Source: JBKXSZ01 sp047017005 (GTDB lineage Bacteria > Bacillota > Clostridia > TANB77 > CAG-508). From it: a stretch of 64,000 nucleotides of DNA. Shown piece by piece: positions 55,616-64,000 of the stretch. The stretch is taken from positions 109,783 to 173,782 of the forward strand of contig JBKXSZ010000001.1 in assembly GCA_047017005.1 (NCBI GenBank), in the 5' to 3' direction. Made by a program: the position numbers and the translations under genes. Each line of letters starts with the position of its first letter. Position 1 is the first letter of the stretch. The notes under the pieces are model-generated. The model was not told where the DNA came from and did no database searches. It worked only from the letters and a program-made list of their open reading frames with translations.

Positions 55616-55861
55616 TTATTGCTCTAATTCCGTTTTAACAGTATTAATTTCTGTTACTGTAGCACTTTCTGCAGGTTTATAATATCCTTTTGATTGCGCT
55701 ATTTTAAATAATTCATATTGAAAGCTTTCATCGTTATTTCGAATTTGTTGAAGTGCTTGTCTTAATTGCATATTTGCGCTTTCTGAAATAGCATTTTGGT
55801 AAGTTGTAAGAGATGCTTTCACATTTTCCAAAATATCATTTACCATTGTTTTTTCTTCCAT
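55616..55861 (-). CDS. CotF-like spore coat protein
   Basis: An 81-residue, Gln/Asn-rich helical protein of the spore coat CotF-like family. It shows a four-helix-half pattern (MVNDILENVKASLTTYQNAI, NMQLRQALQQIRNNDE, and a YELFKIAQSKGYYKPA tail) as in small clostridial coat proteins. An in-frame second Met (MVNDIL) is the more usual start. It follows another CotF-like gene by 21 bases and belongs to the mother-cell coat set. Function: coat assembly, inferred from the family. Confidence 0.8.
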   Translation of the reverse strand: MEEKTMVNDILENVKASLTTYQNAISESANMQLRQALQQIRNNDESFQYELFKIAQSKGYYKPAESATVTEINTVKTELEQ

Positions 55862-55882
55862 TTTTATTTCCTCCTTTTTTTG

Positions 55883-56071
55883 TTATTGATTTAAAAAGCT
55901 CATTAACTTTTGCTTTGTGTTTAATGCATCTTGAGCAGATTTTGTAAACATCTGCTTGATCTGTGGGTCTACACATTGAGAAGCATAGGTGTTTAATTTT
56001 TCATAGGATGTTTCATGTGCTCCTATTAGATGTCTTAAATTTTGAAGTTCTACTTGATTTAAATTTGACAT
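55883..56071 (-). CDS. CotF-like spore coat protein (short)
   Basis: A 62-residue protein starting at the ATG at 56069-56071 behind AGGAAGG; the longer start at 56119 lies before that site. The sequence (MSNLNQVELQNLRHLIGAHE, then QMFTKSAQDALNTKQKL) is a short helical hairpin as in small CotF-like coat proteins of Clostridia. It is first of a two-gene unit. A CATAATAA box upstream (with GTATAAAA as -35) could be a sigma-E-type promoter, but this is weak. Confidence 0.75.
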   Translation of the reverse strand: MSNLNQVELQNLRHLIGAHETSYEKLNTYASQCVDPQIKQMFTKSAQDALNTKQKLMSFLNQ

Positions 56072-56137
56072 ATTCTTTCCTTCCTTTCCTTTGAATAATC
56101 TATTTTTTATTATGAACATTCTTTTTCACTTTTATAC

Positions 56138-56185
56138 AAAAACAGAAAAGAAAGAAATTTTTTAAATTAATTTTCTTTCTTTTCT
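56138..56185 (-). terminator. Terminator after pcrA
   Basis: AGAAAAGAAAGAAA/TTTCTTTCTTTTCT forms a 14-bp stem; the T-run on the minus strand is interrupted. Confidence 0.6.
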
Positions 56186-56216
56186 AATTTTTTATTTATT
56201 TGAATCTTTTTTACTT

Positions 56217-58527
56217 TTAATCTATTATTTCTAGACCAGCAAATTTTGCCATCAATCTTTTATGTCCTGCTTTGTCAAACGTAATATCTACTTTTAAATC
56301 TTCGCCTTCTTCTTCTACATAGTTGATAATACCTTCTCCAAACTTTTTATGAAATACTCTTTTTCCCGTTTTATATTGTGACAAGTCTATATTCATTGTT
56401 GGTTTTGATTTTTTCAATGAATTTAAAAAACTCTCCGGTGTTTTGAAAGAAAATCCAGATGTATTTGTATTCTCTTTCTTTTCAAGAGAACCTTTCCTAA
56501 TACTATGAGAAGTAATTTTACTACTAAAGTTACTTCCATATTCCCATTCATATTCGGAACCAGATAGTTTCATGTTATTTTGTGATTTATCTCCTAAATA
56601 TTCATCATATCCTTCTAATAGTTCTTTTGGAATTTCTTTTAGAAATCTTGAAATACTATTACAAGTGGTAGAACCAAACATCGTTCTTTGTTTTGCACAA
56701 GTTAGATATAGATGTTCTTTTGCCCTTGTAATTCCTACATAGCATAATCTTCTTTCTTCTTCTAGTTCTTTTGGCTCTCCAATAGATTTATATCCTGGGA
56801 AAATTCCTTCCTCCATTCCTACTAAAAATACCACTGGAAATTCTAGTCCTTTTGCACTATGCAGTGTCATTAATGTAATTGAATCTTGCTCTTCATCCAT
56901 TCCATCAATATCACTAGATAGAGTAATTCCCTCTAAGAATTCACTTAATGTATTGTCTGCCGATTCTTCTTCAAACTCAATTGCTACTGTCAAGAATTCT
57001 TCTAAGTTTTCAATCCTATTTTCTGCTTCTATTGTATTTTCGTTTTCTAAAGCTTTTGTATATCCGGTTTTGTTTAAAATCAATTTAATTAATTCTGAAA
57101 CTAATAAAGCTTTACTTTCTTCGCGAATTTCTTCTATCTGCTCAATAAATTCTCTAGAGTTTAAAAATACTCTATTTAATCCGAATTCATCCGCTCTTTT
57201 AATTACTTCATACATAGATAATCCTTGTGTTTCTGCTAGTGTTTGAACCTTTTCTAAACTTGTTTTTCCAATTCCTCTTTTGGGTTCATTTATGATTCTT
57301 TTTAAACTTAAATTATCGCTCGTATTTTGTATTAATCTCAAATACGCAATAATATCCTTAATTTCTTTTCTTTCATAGAACTTTAGTCCTCCTACAATTT
57401 TATATGGAATATCTTCTCTTCTTAAGATATCCTCTATCGCTCTTGATTGCGTATTCATTCGATATAGCACTGCAAAATCAGTATATTTATAATATTCTTC
57501 TCTTCTTAAATGATTAATTTGATTGACAATAAAACTTGCTTCGTCGTATTCATTATCTCCGCAAAAAACTTCTGGTAAATTTCCTTCTTCATTTTCTGTC
57601 CATAATTTTTTATCATATTTTACTTCGTTATTTTTTATAACCGAATTAGCAGCATTTAATATGTTTTGTGTACAACGATAGTTTTGTTCTAGCTTTATAA
57701 TCTTAGTTCCTGGAAAATCCCTTTCAAAATTCAAAATATTTGATATATCTGCACCTCTAAAACTATAGATTCCTTGATCATTATCTCCTACAACTGTTAT
57801 ATTTCCATATTTAGAAGCAAGTAAAGTTACTAAGGTAAATTGTGCTTTATTCGTATCTTGATATTCGTCTACTAACACATATTTGAATTTAGAACTATAG
57901 TAATCTAATACATCTGGGTTTTCCATTAGGATTTTTATTGTGAAATTAATGATATCATCAAAATCAATTGCATTATTTTCTTTTAATCTTTTTTGATACA
58001 TGGTATATATTCTAGCTATCTTTTCCTTACGATAATCTCCATTAGCTTTTACTAAATACTGTTCTGGCTCTAACATTTCGTTTTTAGCATTGGATATCTC
58101 GGACAATACAGAACGGTCTGTGAACATTTTATCATCAATAGCTAATGCTTTTAAACATTCTTTAATTAATGTTCTTTGGTCAGAAGTATCAAAAATAATA
58201 AAGGAAGAATCATATCCAATTCTATCAATATATCTTCTTAAAATGCGAACACAGATAGAATGAAATGTTCCCATCCAAATATCTTTTGCATTCTCTCCAA
58301 CTAGATTTTCTACCCTTTCTTTCATTTCATTAGCAGCCTTATTGGTAAAAGTAATTGCTAAAATACTCCATGGAGCTACTCCTTTTTCTCCTATTAAATA
58401 TGCAATTTTATGTGTTAATACTTTTGTTTTTCCGTGAACCTGCTCCTGCAATAACTAAGCATGGCCCTTCATAATTTGTAACTGCTTCATATTGTTTATT
58501 ATTGAGTCCTTCTAATATTTCTTGCAT
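56217..58527 (-). pseudogene. pcrA: ATP-dependent DNA helicase PcrA/UvrD, frameshifted in Walker A
   Basis: A UvrD-family superfamily 1A helicase, which would be 769 residues if intact. It starts at the ATG at 58525-58527 behind AAAGGAG with LNNKQYEAVTNYEGPCLVIAGAGS. One extra base (58434, C on the coding strand) between GGTTCA and GGAAAAACA breaks the Walker A motif AGAGSGKT; deleting it restores GSGKTKVLTHKIAYLIGEKG. Later motifs are intact: FTNKAANEMKERV, DEYQDTN, GDNDQGIYSFRGAD, TLHSAKGLEFP and VGITRAKEHLYL. PcrA is usually essential in Firmicutes, and no second copy is seen, so a sequencing or assembly error is as likely as a true mutation. Confidence 0.93.
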
Positions 58528-58588
58528 TTTCTTCTCCTTTGAACGTTTGTTTGTGTTTATTGTATCGTTTCTTTCTATTTTTGTCAAT

Positions 58589-59065
58589 TTATTTTTCATT
58601 TTCTTCTTGCTTTAATTTTGTAACTAACATACGAACCGCCTTTTCTATTTCGCTTCCACATCTTCGATATGTTTCTAAATCAAATCCCCATGGGTCGCTA
58701 ATATCTTTATCTTTATTATTTTCATCAAAATGAACATATTCTTTTAAAGTATATATTTTATCTTTTAACTCTGGATACATAGCTATCAAGGATACTTTAT
58801 GTGAAAGTGTCATACATAAAATCAAATCCATTTCTTCAATTTCAGAATCTTTTACATTGGTAGCGCGGTGTGCTTTTAAATCTACCCCATATTCTTCCAT
58901 TGTTTCAATTGCATTATAGGTAGATGTATCACCATTTTCTGCATATATCCCAGCTGAATATACTTTTATATCTAAATTTTCTTCCTCCGCTATTTTCTCT
59001 AACATTTTATGTGCCATTGCACTTCTACAGATGTTTCCTGTACAAATGAACATTATTTTCTTCAT
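58589..59065 (-). CDS. low-molecular-weight protein phosphatase
   Basis: A 158-residue LMW phosphatase beginning at the ATG at 59063-59065 behind AGAGGTGA. The active-site loop FICTGNICRS has nucleophile Cys8 and Arg14, and the acid Asp lies in ISDPWGFDLETYRR. The position after CTGN, Thr in the arginine phosphatase YwlE, is Ile12 here, so tyrosine rather than arginine specificity is likely. It removes phosphate from protein residues in the cytosol. It ends 61 bases before the pcrA start on the same strand. Confidence 0.93.
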   Translation of the reverse strand: MKKIMFICTGNICRSAMAHKMLEKIAEEENLDIKVYSAGIYAENGDTSTYNAIETMEEYGVDLKAHRATNVKDSEIEEMDLILCMTLSHKVSLIAMYPELKDKIYTLKEYVHFDENNKDKDISDPWGFDLETYRRCGSEIEKAVRMLVTKLKQEENEK

Positions 59066-59173
59066 TTCTTTCACCTCTTCATTTGTTTTTCAATCTGAGA
59101 TATTATATCATTAATAAAATAGATTTTATACTTATTTTTTAAATTTCTTCTATTCTGATCTATTATTTGTATA

Positions 59174-59204
59174 TAAAAATAACTAGCCTGCCTGGCTAGT
59201 TATT
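59174..59204 (-). terminator. Terminator after the 59196 gene
   Basis: An 11-bp stem (AATAACTAGCC/GGCTAGTTATT) with a TGCCT loop and T-run. It includes the stop codon of the gene. Confidence 0.9.
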
Positions 59205-59438
59205 CTCTGCAATAATACAATACTTCTCTGCTAATTCCATAATGTTTTTTACCTGCATAAAACCATTATCCATATTTCCATATTTAGGATTGTCATCCTT
59301 TAGACCTTCTATGCTATTGCAAATATGAATCAAGTCTTTACAAGCATCATGTCCACAGGCTTTTGGTCTTCCTTCTTCATCAATACAAATCCGATATTGA
59401 TTTCTGAAATTTTCCCATAAAGCTTTCTTTAGTTCCAT
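59196..59438 (-). CDS. small protein of unknown function
   Basis: An 80-residue cytoplasmic protein with no recognised family, rich in Asn, Cys and Asp (MELKKALWENFRNQYRICID, ACGHDACKDLIHICNS). The four Cys in about 30 residues with nearby His could bind a metal, but they do not form a standard zinc motif. It has its own terminator. No stronger statement is supported. Confidence 0.5.
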   Translation of the reverse strand: MELKKALWENFRNQYRICIDEEGRPKACGHDACKDLIHICNSIEGLKDDNPKYGNMDNGFMQVKNIMELAEKYCIIAENN

Positions 59439-59562
59439 TTGTATTATCCTTTCTTTTGCGCATCTATTTAGATTCCGCTTACTCTGAAACTAAGTTTTAT
59501 TTATTATATCATATTTTTCTTTCTGTTGCATTATTTTTACTATTTTTCTTTGTCTTTTTTCT

Positions 59563-60306
59563 TTATATTCTAGTAGCCAAAATTCCAATTAGAAATCCAC
59601 ATACATTTCCTATCGCTGTCATTCTTCCACGATAAAGTTTATTTGATTCTGGAATAAGTTCTCCTGAAACTATATATAACATAGCACCTGCCGCAAAAGC
59701 TAGACATATCGCAATTACCGTTTCCGATATGTTTCCTATTAGCGCTCCAAAGAAAGCTCCTATGCCTGTCGTAATTCCAGATAATATAACAAGAAAAATT
59801 ACTTTGCTTTTCTTCATTCCTCCATTTTTCATAGGAACAGCCATGGATATTCCTTCTGGTACATCATGTAGTGCAATAGCAAGAGCTAAAGATAATCCTA
59901 GTTTCAAAGAAGCCTCAAAACCAGAACCAATCGCTAATCCCTCAGGAAAATTATGAATTGCCAATCCAATACTTACAATAATTCCCGTTTTTAGTAATGT
60001 ATTCTTTCCATCTTGAAATCTAGCATTTACACTAAATTTTCTTTCTACTAACACATCACAAACAATCATCCCTGCAACTCCTAAAAATAGTCCAAGAAAA
60101 ATATTAGCTAAATTTGTAATAGCTAATGCCTCTGGTATTAAATCAAAACATACAATCGAAATCATTAGCCCAGAAGCAAAAGATAAAATAAAGCTTAAAA
60201 ATTTATTAGAGGTATTTTTAAAAGTTACTCCGATAATTCCTCCTATGGTAGTTCCAAAAGTTCCAAAAAGTAATCCTAATAAAGTTGTTTTTAATATTTC
60301 ATTCAA
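59563..60306 (-). CDS. ZIP-family metal transporter
   Basis: A 247-residue ZIP transporter with eight membrane helices. Family signatures are HNFPEGLAIG in helix 4 and HDVPEGISMA in helix 5, which form the binuclear metal site, plus the GELIPES motif near the end. It imports divalent metals such as zinc or iron; selectivity is not shown. Its ribosome binding site is weak (GGGG 12 bases upstream) and lies inside the terminator hairpin of prfA, which suggests attenuation or read-through control. Confidence 0.92.
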   Translation of the reverse strand: MNEILKTTLLGLLFGTFGTTIGGIIGVTFKNTSNKFLSFILSFASGLMISIVCFDLIPEALAITNLANIFLGLFLGVAGMIVCDVLVERKFSVNARFQDGKNTLLKTGIIVSIGLAIHNFPEGLAIGSGFEASLKLGLSLALAIALHDVPEGISMAVPMKNGGMKKSKVIFLVILSGITTGIGAFFGALIGNISETVIAICLAFAAGAMLYIVSGELIPESNKLYRGRMTAIGNVCGFLIGILATRI

Positions 60307-60311
60307 AAGGA

Positions 60312-60362
60312 AAACCCCTTTTCACATTTTATTTTACTAATACTTTATGTGAAAAGAGGTTT
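60312..60362 (-). terminator. Terminator after prfA, overlapping the ZIP-gene ribosome binding site
   Basis: AAACCCCTTTTCACAT/ATGTGAAAAGAGGTTT with one mismatch around a 19-base loop. The GGGG of the downstream ZIP gene is in its 3' arm. Confidence 0.75.
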
Positions 60363-60373
60363 CTTTATTCCTT

Positions 60374-61435
60374 TTATTCGTCTTCGCCTTTTAATTTTTC
60401 TGCACGGTCTGCTGTAATAAGACTATCTATCATTTCATCTAAATTTCCATTTAAGAAATCTTCCATTTGGTAAATACTTAATCCTATTCTATGGTCTGTT
60501 ATTCTCCCTTGTGGGTAGTTGTATGTTCTTATTTTCTCACTTCTATCTCCTGAACCTACTTGACTCTTTCTTTCATTTGCTAATTTTGCATCCTGTTCTG
60601 CTTTTACTTTATCATAAATTCTAGAACGAAGTAATCGCATTGCATATTCTCTATTTTGCAATTGTGACCTTTCAGTTTGACATTCTGCTACAGTGCCAGT
60701 TGGTTCATGAATCAAACGAACTGCAGATGAAGTTTTATTTACATGTTGTCCTCCAGCTCCAGATGCACGATATACCTCCATACGAATATCTGCAGGGTTT
60801 AACTCAATTTCTACATCTTCTACTTCTGGTAATACTGCAACAGTAGCTGTTGAGGTATGGATTCTTCCACTAGATTCTGTATCGGGAACTCTTTGTACAC
60901 GATGTACTCCACTTTCAAATTTTAGTCTGCTATAAGCTCCTTTTCCCGTAATCATGAAAGAAATTTCTTTATATCCACCTAATCCTGTTTCATTTTCGTT
61001 CAATACTTCTAATCTCCAATGCTTTTTTTCTGCATACATACTGTACATACGAAAAAGAGTCCCTGCAAATAGTGCAGCTTCATCTCCTCCAGCACCAGCT
61101 CTTATCTCGCAAATAACGTTCTTATCATCATTTGGGTCCTTTGGAATTAGTAATATCTTTAGTTCTTCTTCTATTTTTGGCAATTTTTCTTTGCATTCTT
61201 CATATTCCATTTCTGCAAGCTCTCTCATTTCTTTATCATCGAAAAGTTCTTTTGCATCGTCCATTGCTTGTTTTGTTTTTTTATATTCTTTATATTTTTC
61301 TACTATTTCTGAAATTGAACTATGTTCTTTCATTAGTTTTTGCCATTCACTTTGGTTTGCAATTACCTCTGGGTCACTAATCATTTTTGTAAGTTCTTCA
61401 TATCTCTTTTCTACGGCATCTAATTTTTGAAACAT
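60374..61435 (-). CDS. prfA: peptide chain release factor 1
   Basis: A 353-residue class I release factor. The stop-codon-recognition region has RVPDTESSGRIHTS (PxT motif, reading UAG/UAA), the GGQ catalytic motif lies in ASGAGGQHVNKT, and the C-terminal GDRSEKIRTYNYPQGRITDH is conserved. It hydrolyses peptidyl-tRNA on the ribosome at UAA and UAG. The start has GGAG upstream, and the length is the family normal. Confidence 0.97.
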   Translation of the reverse strand: MFQKLDAVEKRYEELTKMISDPEVIANQSEWQKLMKEHSSISEIVEKYKEYKKTKQAMDDAKELFDDKEMRELAEMEYEECKEKLPKIEEELKILLIPKDPNDDKNVICEIRAGAGGDEAALFAGTLFRMYSMYAEKKHWRLEVLNENETGLGGYKEISFMITGKGAYSRLKFESGVHRVQRVPDTESSGRIHTSTATVAVLPEVEDVEIELNPADIRMEVYRASGAGGQHVNKTSSAVRLIHEPTGTVAECQTERSQLQNREYAMRLLRSRIYDKVKAEQDAKLANERKSQVGSGDRSEKIRTYNYPQGRITDHRIGLSIYQMEDFLNGNLDEMIDSLITADRAEKLKGEDE

Positions 61436-61472
61436 TCCTCATTCTCCTTTTTTGTAATTTACAGTTTTTTTA

Positions 61473-61691
61473 TTATACACTATTTTCTAATGTTTTACAA
61501 CATCCATGGAAAACTAAATTTTCTATTTGTGTTACAATTTCTGAAAAAAGTTCTTTTTTCAAAATATCTGTAAAGTCTTTGATTGCACTAGTTAAAGAAC
61601 TTACATCTTCTCTCTTTAAAACTTTTTTACACCTTCTTTTAAAATATTTTTTCGATAAAAATATTCTATCAATTTGGTATCTCTTATTCAA
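61473..61691 (-). CDS. short ORF upstream of prfA, doubtful gene
   Basis: A 72-residue ORF from a TTG start with no visible ribosome binding site. It is basic at the N-terminus (FLSKKYFKRRCKKVLKRED) and partly helical. It lies between prfA and the ATPase gene on the same strand. No family is recognised. It is reported only because it fills a 330-base space and has plausible composition. Confidence 0.3.
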   Translation of the reverse strand: MNKRYQIDRIFLSKKYFKRRCKKVLKREDVSSLTSAIKDFTDILKKELFSEIVTQIENLVFHGCCKTLENSV

Positions 61692-61763
61692 TTTTTTATC
61701 AAATTTTCCCTACTAAAAGTTTCCACTAAAGGAAAAGGAAAGTATTTTCTTTTCTACTTTCCC

Positions 61764-63653
61764 TTATATTTGTATATATTGATGTGGTATTTCTAATTTA
61801 TTTAATATTGCTTCTTCACGATTTGTACATGTTAAAATAATAATTTGTCTATCTCCTAAATCTTCGTTCATATACTTTAAAATGTTTTCCAATCTTTCAG
61901 TATCATAATATGCAAAAGCTTCGTCTAGAATAATAGGTAGAGTTTCTTCTGTTAATTCATCTAAAACAGCTAGTCTTAAAGAAAGGTATAGTTGGTCTAT
62001 CGTTCCAATACTTAGTCTATCTGCTGGAATGTAATCTCCATTTTCTAATTCAACTACTAATCCATTTTCATCATTAAATCTAACATTTTTATATTTTCCT
62101 TTCGCTATTATTCCTATATTTTTGGATAATTGTTTCGTAAATTTAGGAGTAACAGAATTTTTCATTTTATAATATGCATTTTCTAACAATTCTTTTGTTT
62201 TATTTATGATAAACGCTCTTTCATTTAATTCTTTTCTTTCTTCTTGTAATTGATATAACTTTTCTTCCATCTGTGCCAATTGATCTAGCTTTGGAATAAT
62301 ATTAGCTTTATCTAATTCTAGTTTGTGAAGTTCTAAAATATCTTGGTGATACTCCTCCTCTTTTTCTATTGCTTCATATCCTACATTATTTTTTTGTAAG
62401 ATATAGTCTAGATCTTCTTTTCCTATTTTAGTCTTAAATTCTTGTTTTATTATTTCTATCTTTTCTTTTTTCTCTTTTTTTTCTTTCTGTATAATATTTT
62501 CTATATTGTTTTCCTTTTCTTTTATATTTTCCTCTAATAATTCTATTTGGCTCTGTATACTTTTAATTTTTATTTTTTGTTCTTCTTTTTGTATTCTTGT
62601 TGTTCTTTTTTGTTTTTGTATTTGTAATAACCATAATAAAAGACTTATAATAGAAACTCCGCCTATTGCTCCTCCTATTATCTTATTCAAAAATAGAAAT
62701 ACTAATATTGAAATAATGATAAGAATAAAGACCAAAGCTATACACATTATTGTTTTATTTGACTTTTCTTGTTTTTTACTTTCCTTTTTATTTTTTATTT
62801 CTTCTATTTGTTCTTGTAATTCTTTCTTTTTAATACTTAATTCTTCTACTTCTAATTTTTGTATTTTTATTTTTTCATTTTTGAGTTTTTGTTCTTCTTC
62901 TATCTTTTGTAGATTATTTAAAATAGAAATAATTATTTTCTTTTCTTGTATTTCTTCTTCTTTTTCTTGTATATTTTTTTCAATATCATACTTCTTATCC
63001 GAAAATAATTCTAATTGTTGTTTTTCTTTTTTTAATTGATTTATTTTTTCTTCTACTATATTAATAGGTCTTCCTTGGCTTCTGTCTGTTCCTACTTCTT
63101 CTATTAATTGTTTATTTAATTTATCTATTACTTTTTTATATGAAATATTGTCATCTCCAGAAGAAATTAAATTTGTTAATTTCTGAATTAATGTATTTTG
63201 TGTTGCCTTATCTAACTTTACTTCTTGTTGCATAGAAGCTACCGTTGAAAGAAATAATTCTTCATCTACCTTAGTTTGTTCTACAAAGAATTCATTTCCT
63301 TTTGTTTTATCTATATGATATAGATTTGATATTTCTTCTAAACTTTCATTATATAATTTGGGATTTTTTTTATGAAAATCTCTAAATATCTCAAACGCTT
63401 GTCCGTTATCTAAAGTATAAGATAATTTCCCAGAAAATTCTTCTCTATTCCATGGTTTGTATTTATCATAATCTGAAATATCTTTTCCTCTTTTATTTTT
63501 GGAAATTCCATATAACATACAAGTAATATATTTTAATAAAGTCGATTTACCTGCTTCATTTTTCCCATAAATAATATTCGTATTTTCATCTAACTTTAAT
63601 TCCTTGTTTTCTATATTACCAAAAGAATTAATTTTTAGCGCCTTAATTTTCAT
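61764..63653 (-). CDS. YhaN-like AAA ATPase with coiled coil and membrane hairpin
   Basis: A 629-residue ABC-type/SMC-like ATPase. Walker A is YGKNEAGKST (about 29-38), the signature is DRLSIGTIDQLYLSLRLAV (about 525-545) and Walker B is LPIILDEAFAYYD (about 560). Between them are two long coiled-coil arms and, near the tip (about 300-345), two hydrophobic segments that could form a membrane hairpin, as in Bacillus YhaN. YhaN works with a YhaO nuclease in DNA repair; none lies within the 347 bases to the window end. The start follows GAGGTGAAAAT. Confidence 0.88.
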   Translation of the reverse strand: MKIKALKINSFGNIENKELKLDENTNIIYGKNEAGKSTLLKYITCMLYGISKNKRGKDISDYDKYKPWNREEFSGKLSYTLDNGQAFEIFRDFHKKNPKLYNESLEEISNLYHIDKTKGNEFFVEQTKVDEELFLSTVASMQQEVKLDKATQNTLIQKLTNLISSGDDNISYKKVIDKLNKQLIEEVGTDRSQGRPINIVEEKINQLKKEKQQLELFSDKKYDIEKNIQEKEEEIQEKKIIISILNNLQKIEEEQKLKNEKIKIQKLEVEELSIKKKELQEQIEEIKNKKESKKQEKSNKTIMCIALVFILIIISILVFLFLNKIIGGAIGGVSIISLLLWLLQIQKQKRTTRIQKEEQKIKIKSIQSQIELLEENIKEKENNIENIIQKEKKEKKEKIEIIKQEFKTKIGKEDLDYILQKNNVGYEAIEKEEEYHQDILELHKLELDKANIIPKLDQLAQMEEKLYQLQEERKELNERAFIINKTKELLENAYYKMKNSVTPKFTKQLSKNIGIIAKGKYKNVRFNDENGLVVELENGDYIPADRLSIGTIDQLYLSLRLAVLDELTEETLPIILDEAFAYYDTERLENILKYMNEDLGDRQIIILTCTNREEAILNKLEIPHQYIQI

Positions 63654-64000
63654 ATTTTCACCTCATTGTTTCCTTTATATTTTTCTACTCTTGTCTATTT
63701 ATGTAACCTGTTTTGTTGTTCGTTCATTTTTGCATAATCCTCTTGATTCCGATGGTTTTAAATAGTTTTTTTAAGATTGTTTTTGAAGTATATTATTGAT
63801 AAAATTCATTTCTTTGTTTATTATTTTTTCTTTTTATTTTTATATATCACTTTTTATTTTTTTGTCTTTTAGTGGGTTCTTTTTAAGTTTACTTTTCATA
63901 AAATGATTTTGGCATTTTTGCTTTTATAGGATATTGATCAAATTATTAAGTTTTTTATTTTTAATAATTTTTTTATTTAAATTATTTATAACTATTGAAT
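63654..64000. other. A/T-rich end of window
   Basis: No gene is seen in 347 bases upstream of the ATPase gene; the last 150 bases are extremely A/T-rich with T-runs. Its promoter should lie here but no -35/-10 pair is clear. Confidence 0.35.

Noticed and set aside
1..64000. tRNA, rRNA or tmRNA genes
   Set aside because: No cloverleaf with a GGTTCGAAT-type arm or other conserved RNA core was seen on either strand.

Overview
The window is low-GC, strongly A/T-biased DNA from an endospore-forming member of the Firmicutes, most likely an uncultured gut-type Clostridia. This rests on spoIIE, CotF-like coat proteins, MecA, AI-2E and DUF4321 families, dense short intergenic regions and Rho-independent terminators. 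A 10-N run at 4718-4727 shows it is a draft or metagenome assembly. Species identity cannot be read from the sequence alone.

Layout. 1-3755: the 5' two thirds of rpoB, a small ORF, a hotdog thioesterase and a membrane-anchored protein. 4106-8368: a surface operon with an FxLYD-type lipid-bilayer-anchored protein and a giant prepilin-leader/Ig-repeat protein. The extreme C-terminus of the latter carries a short GC-rich patch with C/T-ending codons that looks like the variable region of a diversity-generating retroelement (DGR) target. 8794-18710: a small-multidrug-export family protein, a likely group II intron remnant, a two-component system, an AI-2E transporter with exonuclease III, a YabE-like 3D-domain protein, lemA-htpX and tatD. 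18765-26733: acpS, a WG-repeat protein with an unknown partner, an acyl-ACP thioesterase, spoIIE and a metallo-beta-lactamase-fold hydrolase. 27050-45480: about 18 kb of two tandem, paralogous two-gene surface modules. Each has a DUF11/SdrD-B stalk protein (1649 or 1680 aa) followed by a thioester-domain adhesin (1386 or 1284 aa). 45852-46885: three small genes of possible sporulation function behind a mother-cell-sigma-like promoter. 46946-53220: the elongasome/division operon DUF4321-radC-mreBCD-PBP2-minC behind a near-consensus promoter. 53631-63653: mecA, an M23 peptidase, two coat proteins, pcrA broken by a one-base insertion in Walker A, a low-molecular-weight phosphatase, a ZIP transporter, prfA and a YhaN-like ATPase.

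How it fits together. Most of the window is housekeeping (transcription, translation termination, cell-shape control, DNA repair). It is interrupted by two surface-display regions that together hold about 22 kb of very large repeat proteins. The most interesting signal is the putative DGR variable region at 4176-4342; no reverse transcriptase or template repeat is visible here, so they would have to lie elsewhere. No tRNA, rRNA, CRISPR array or transposase was found.
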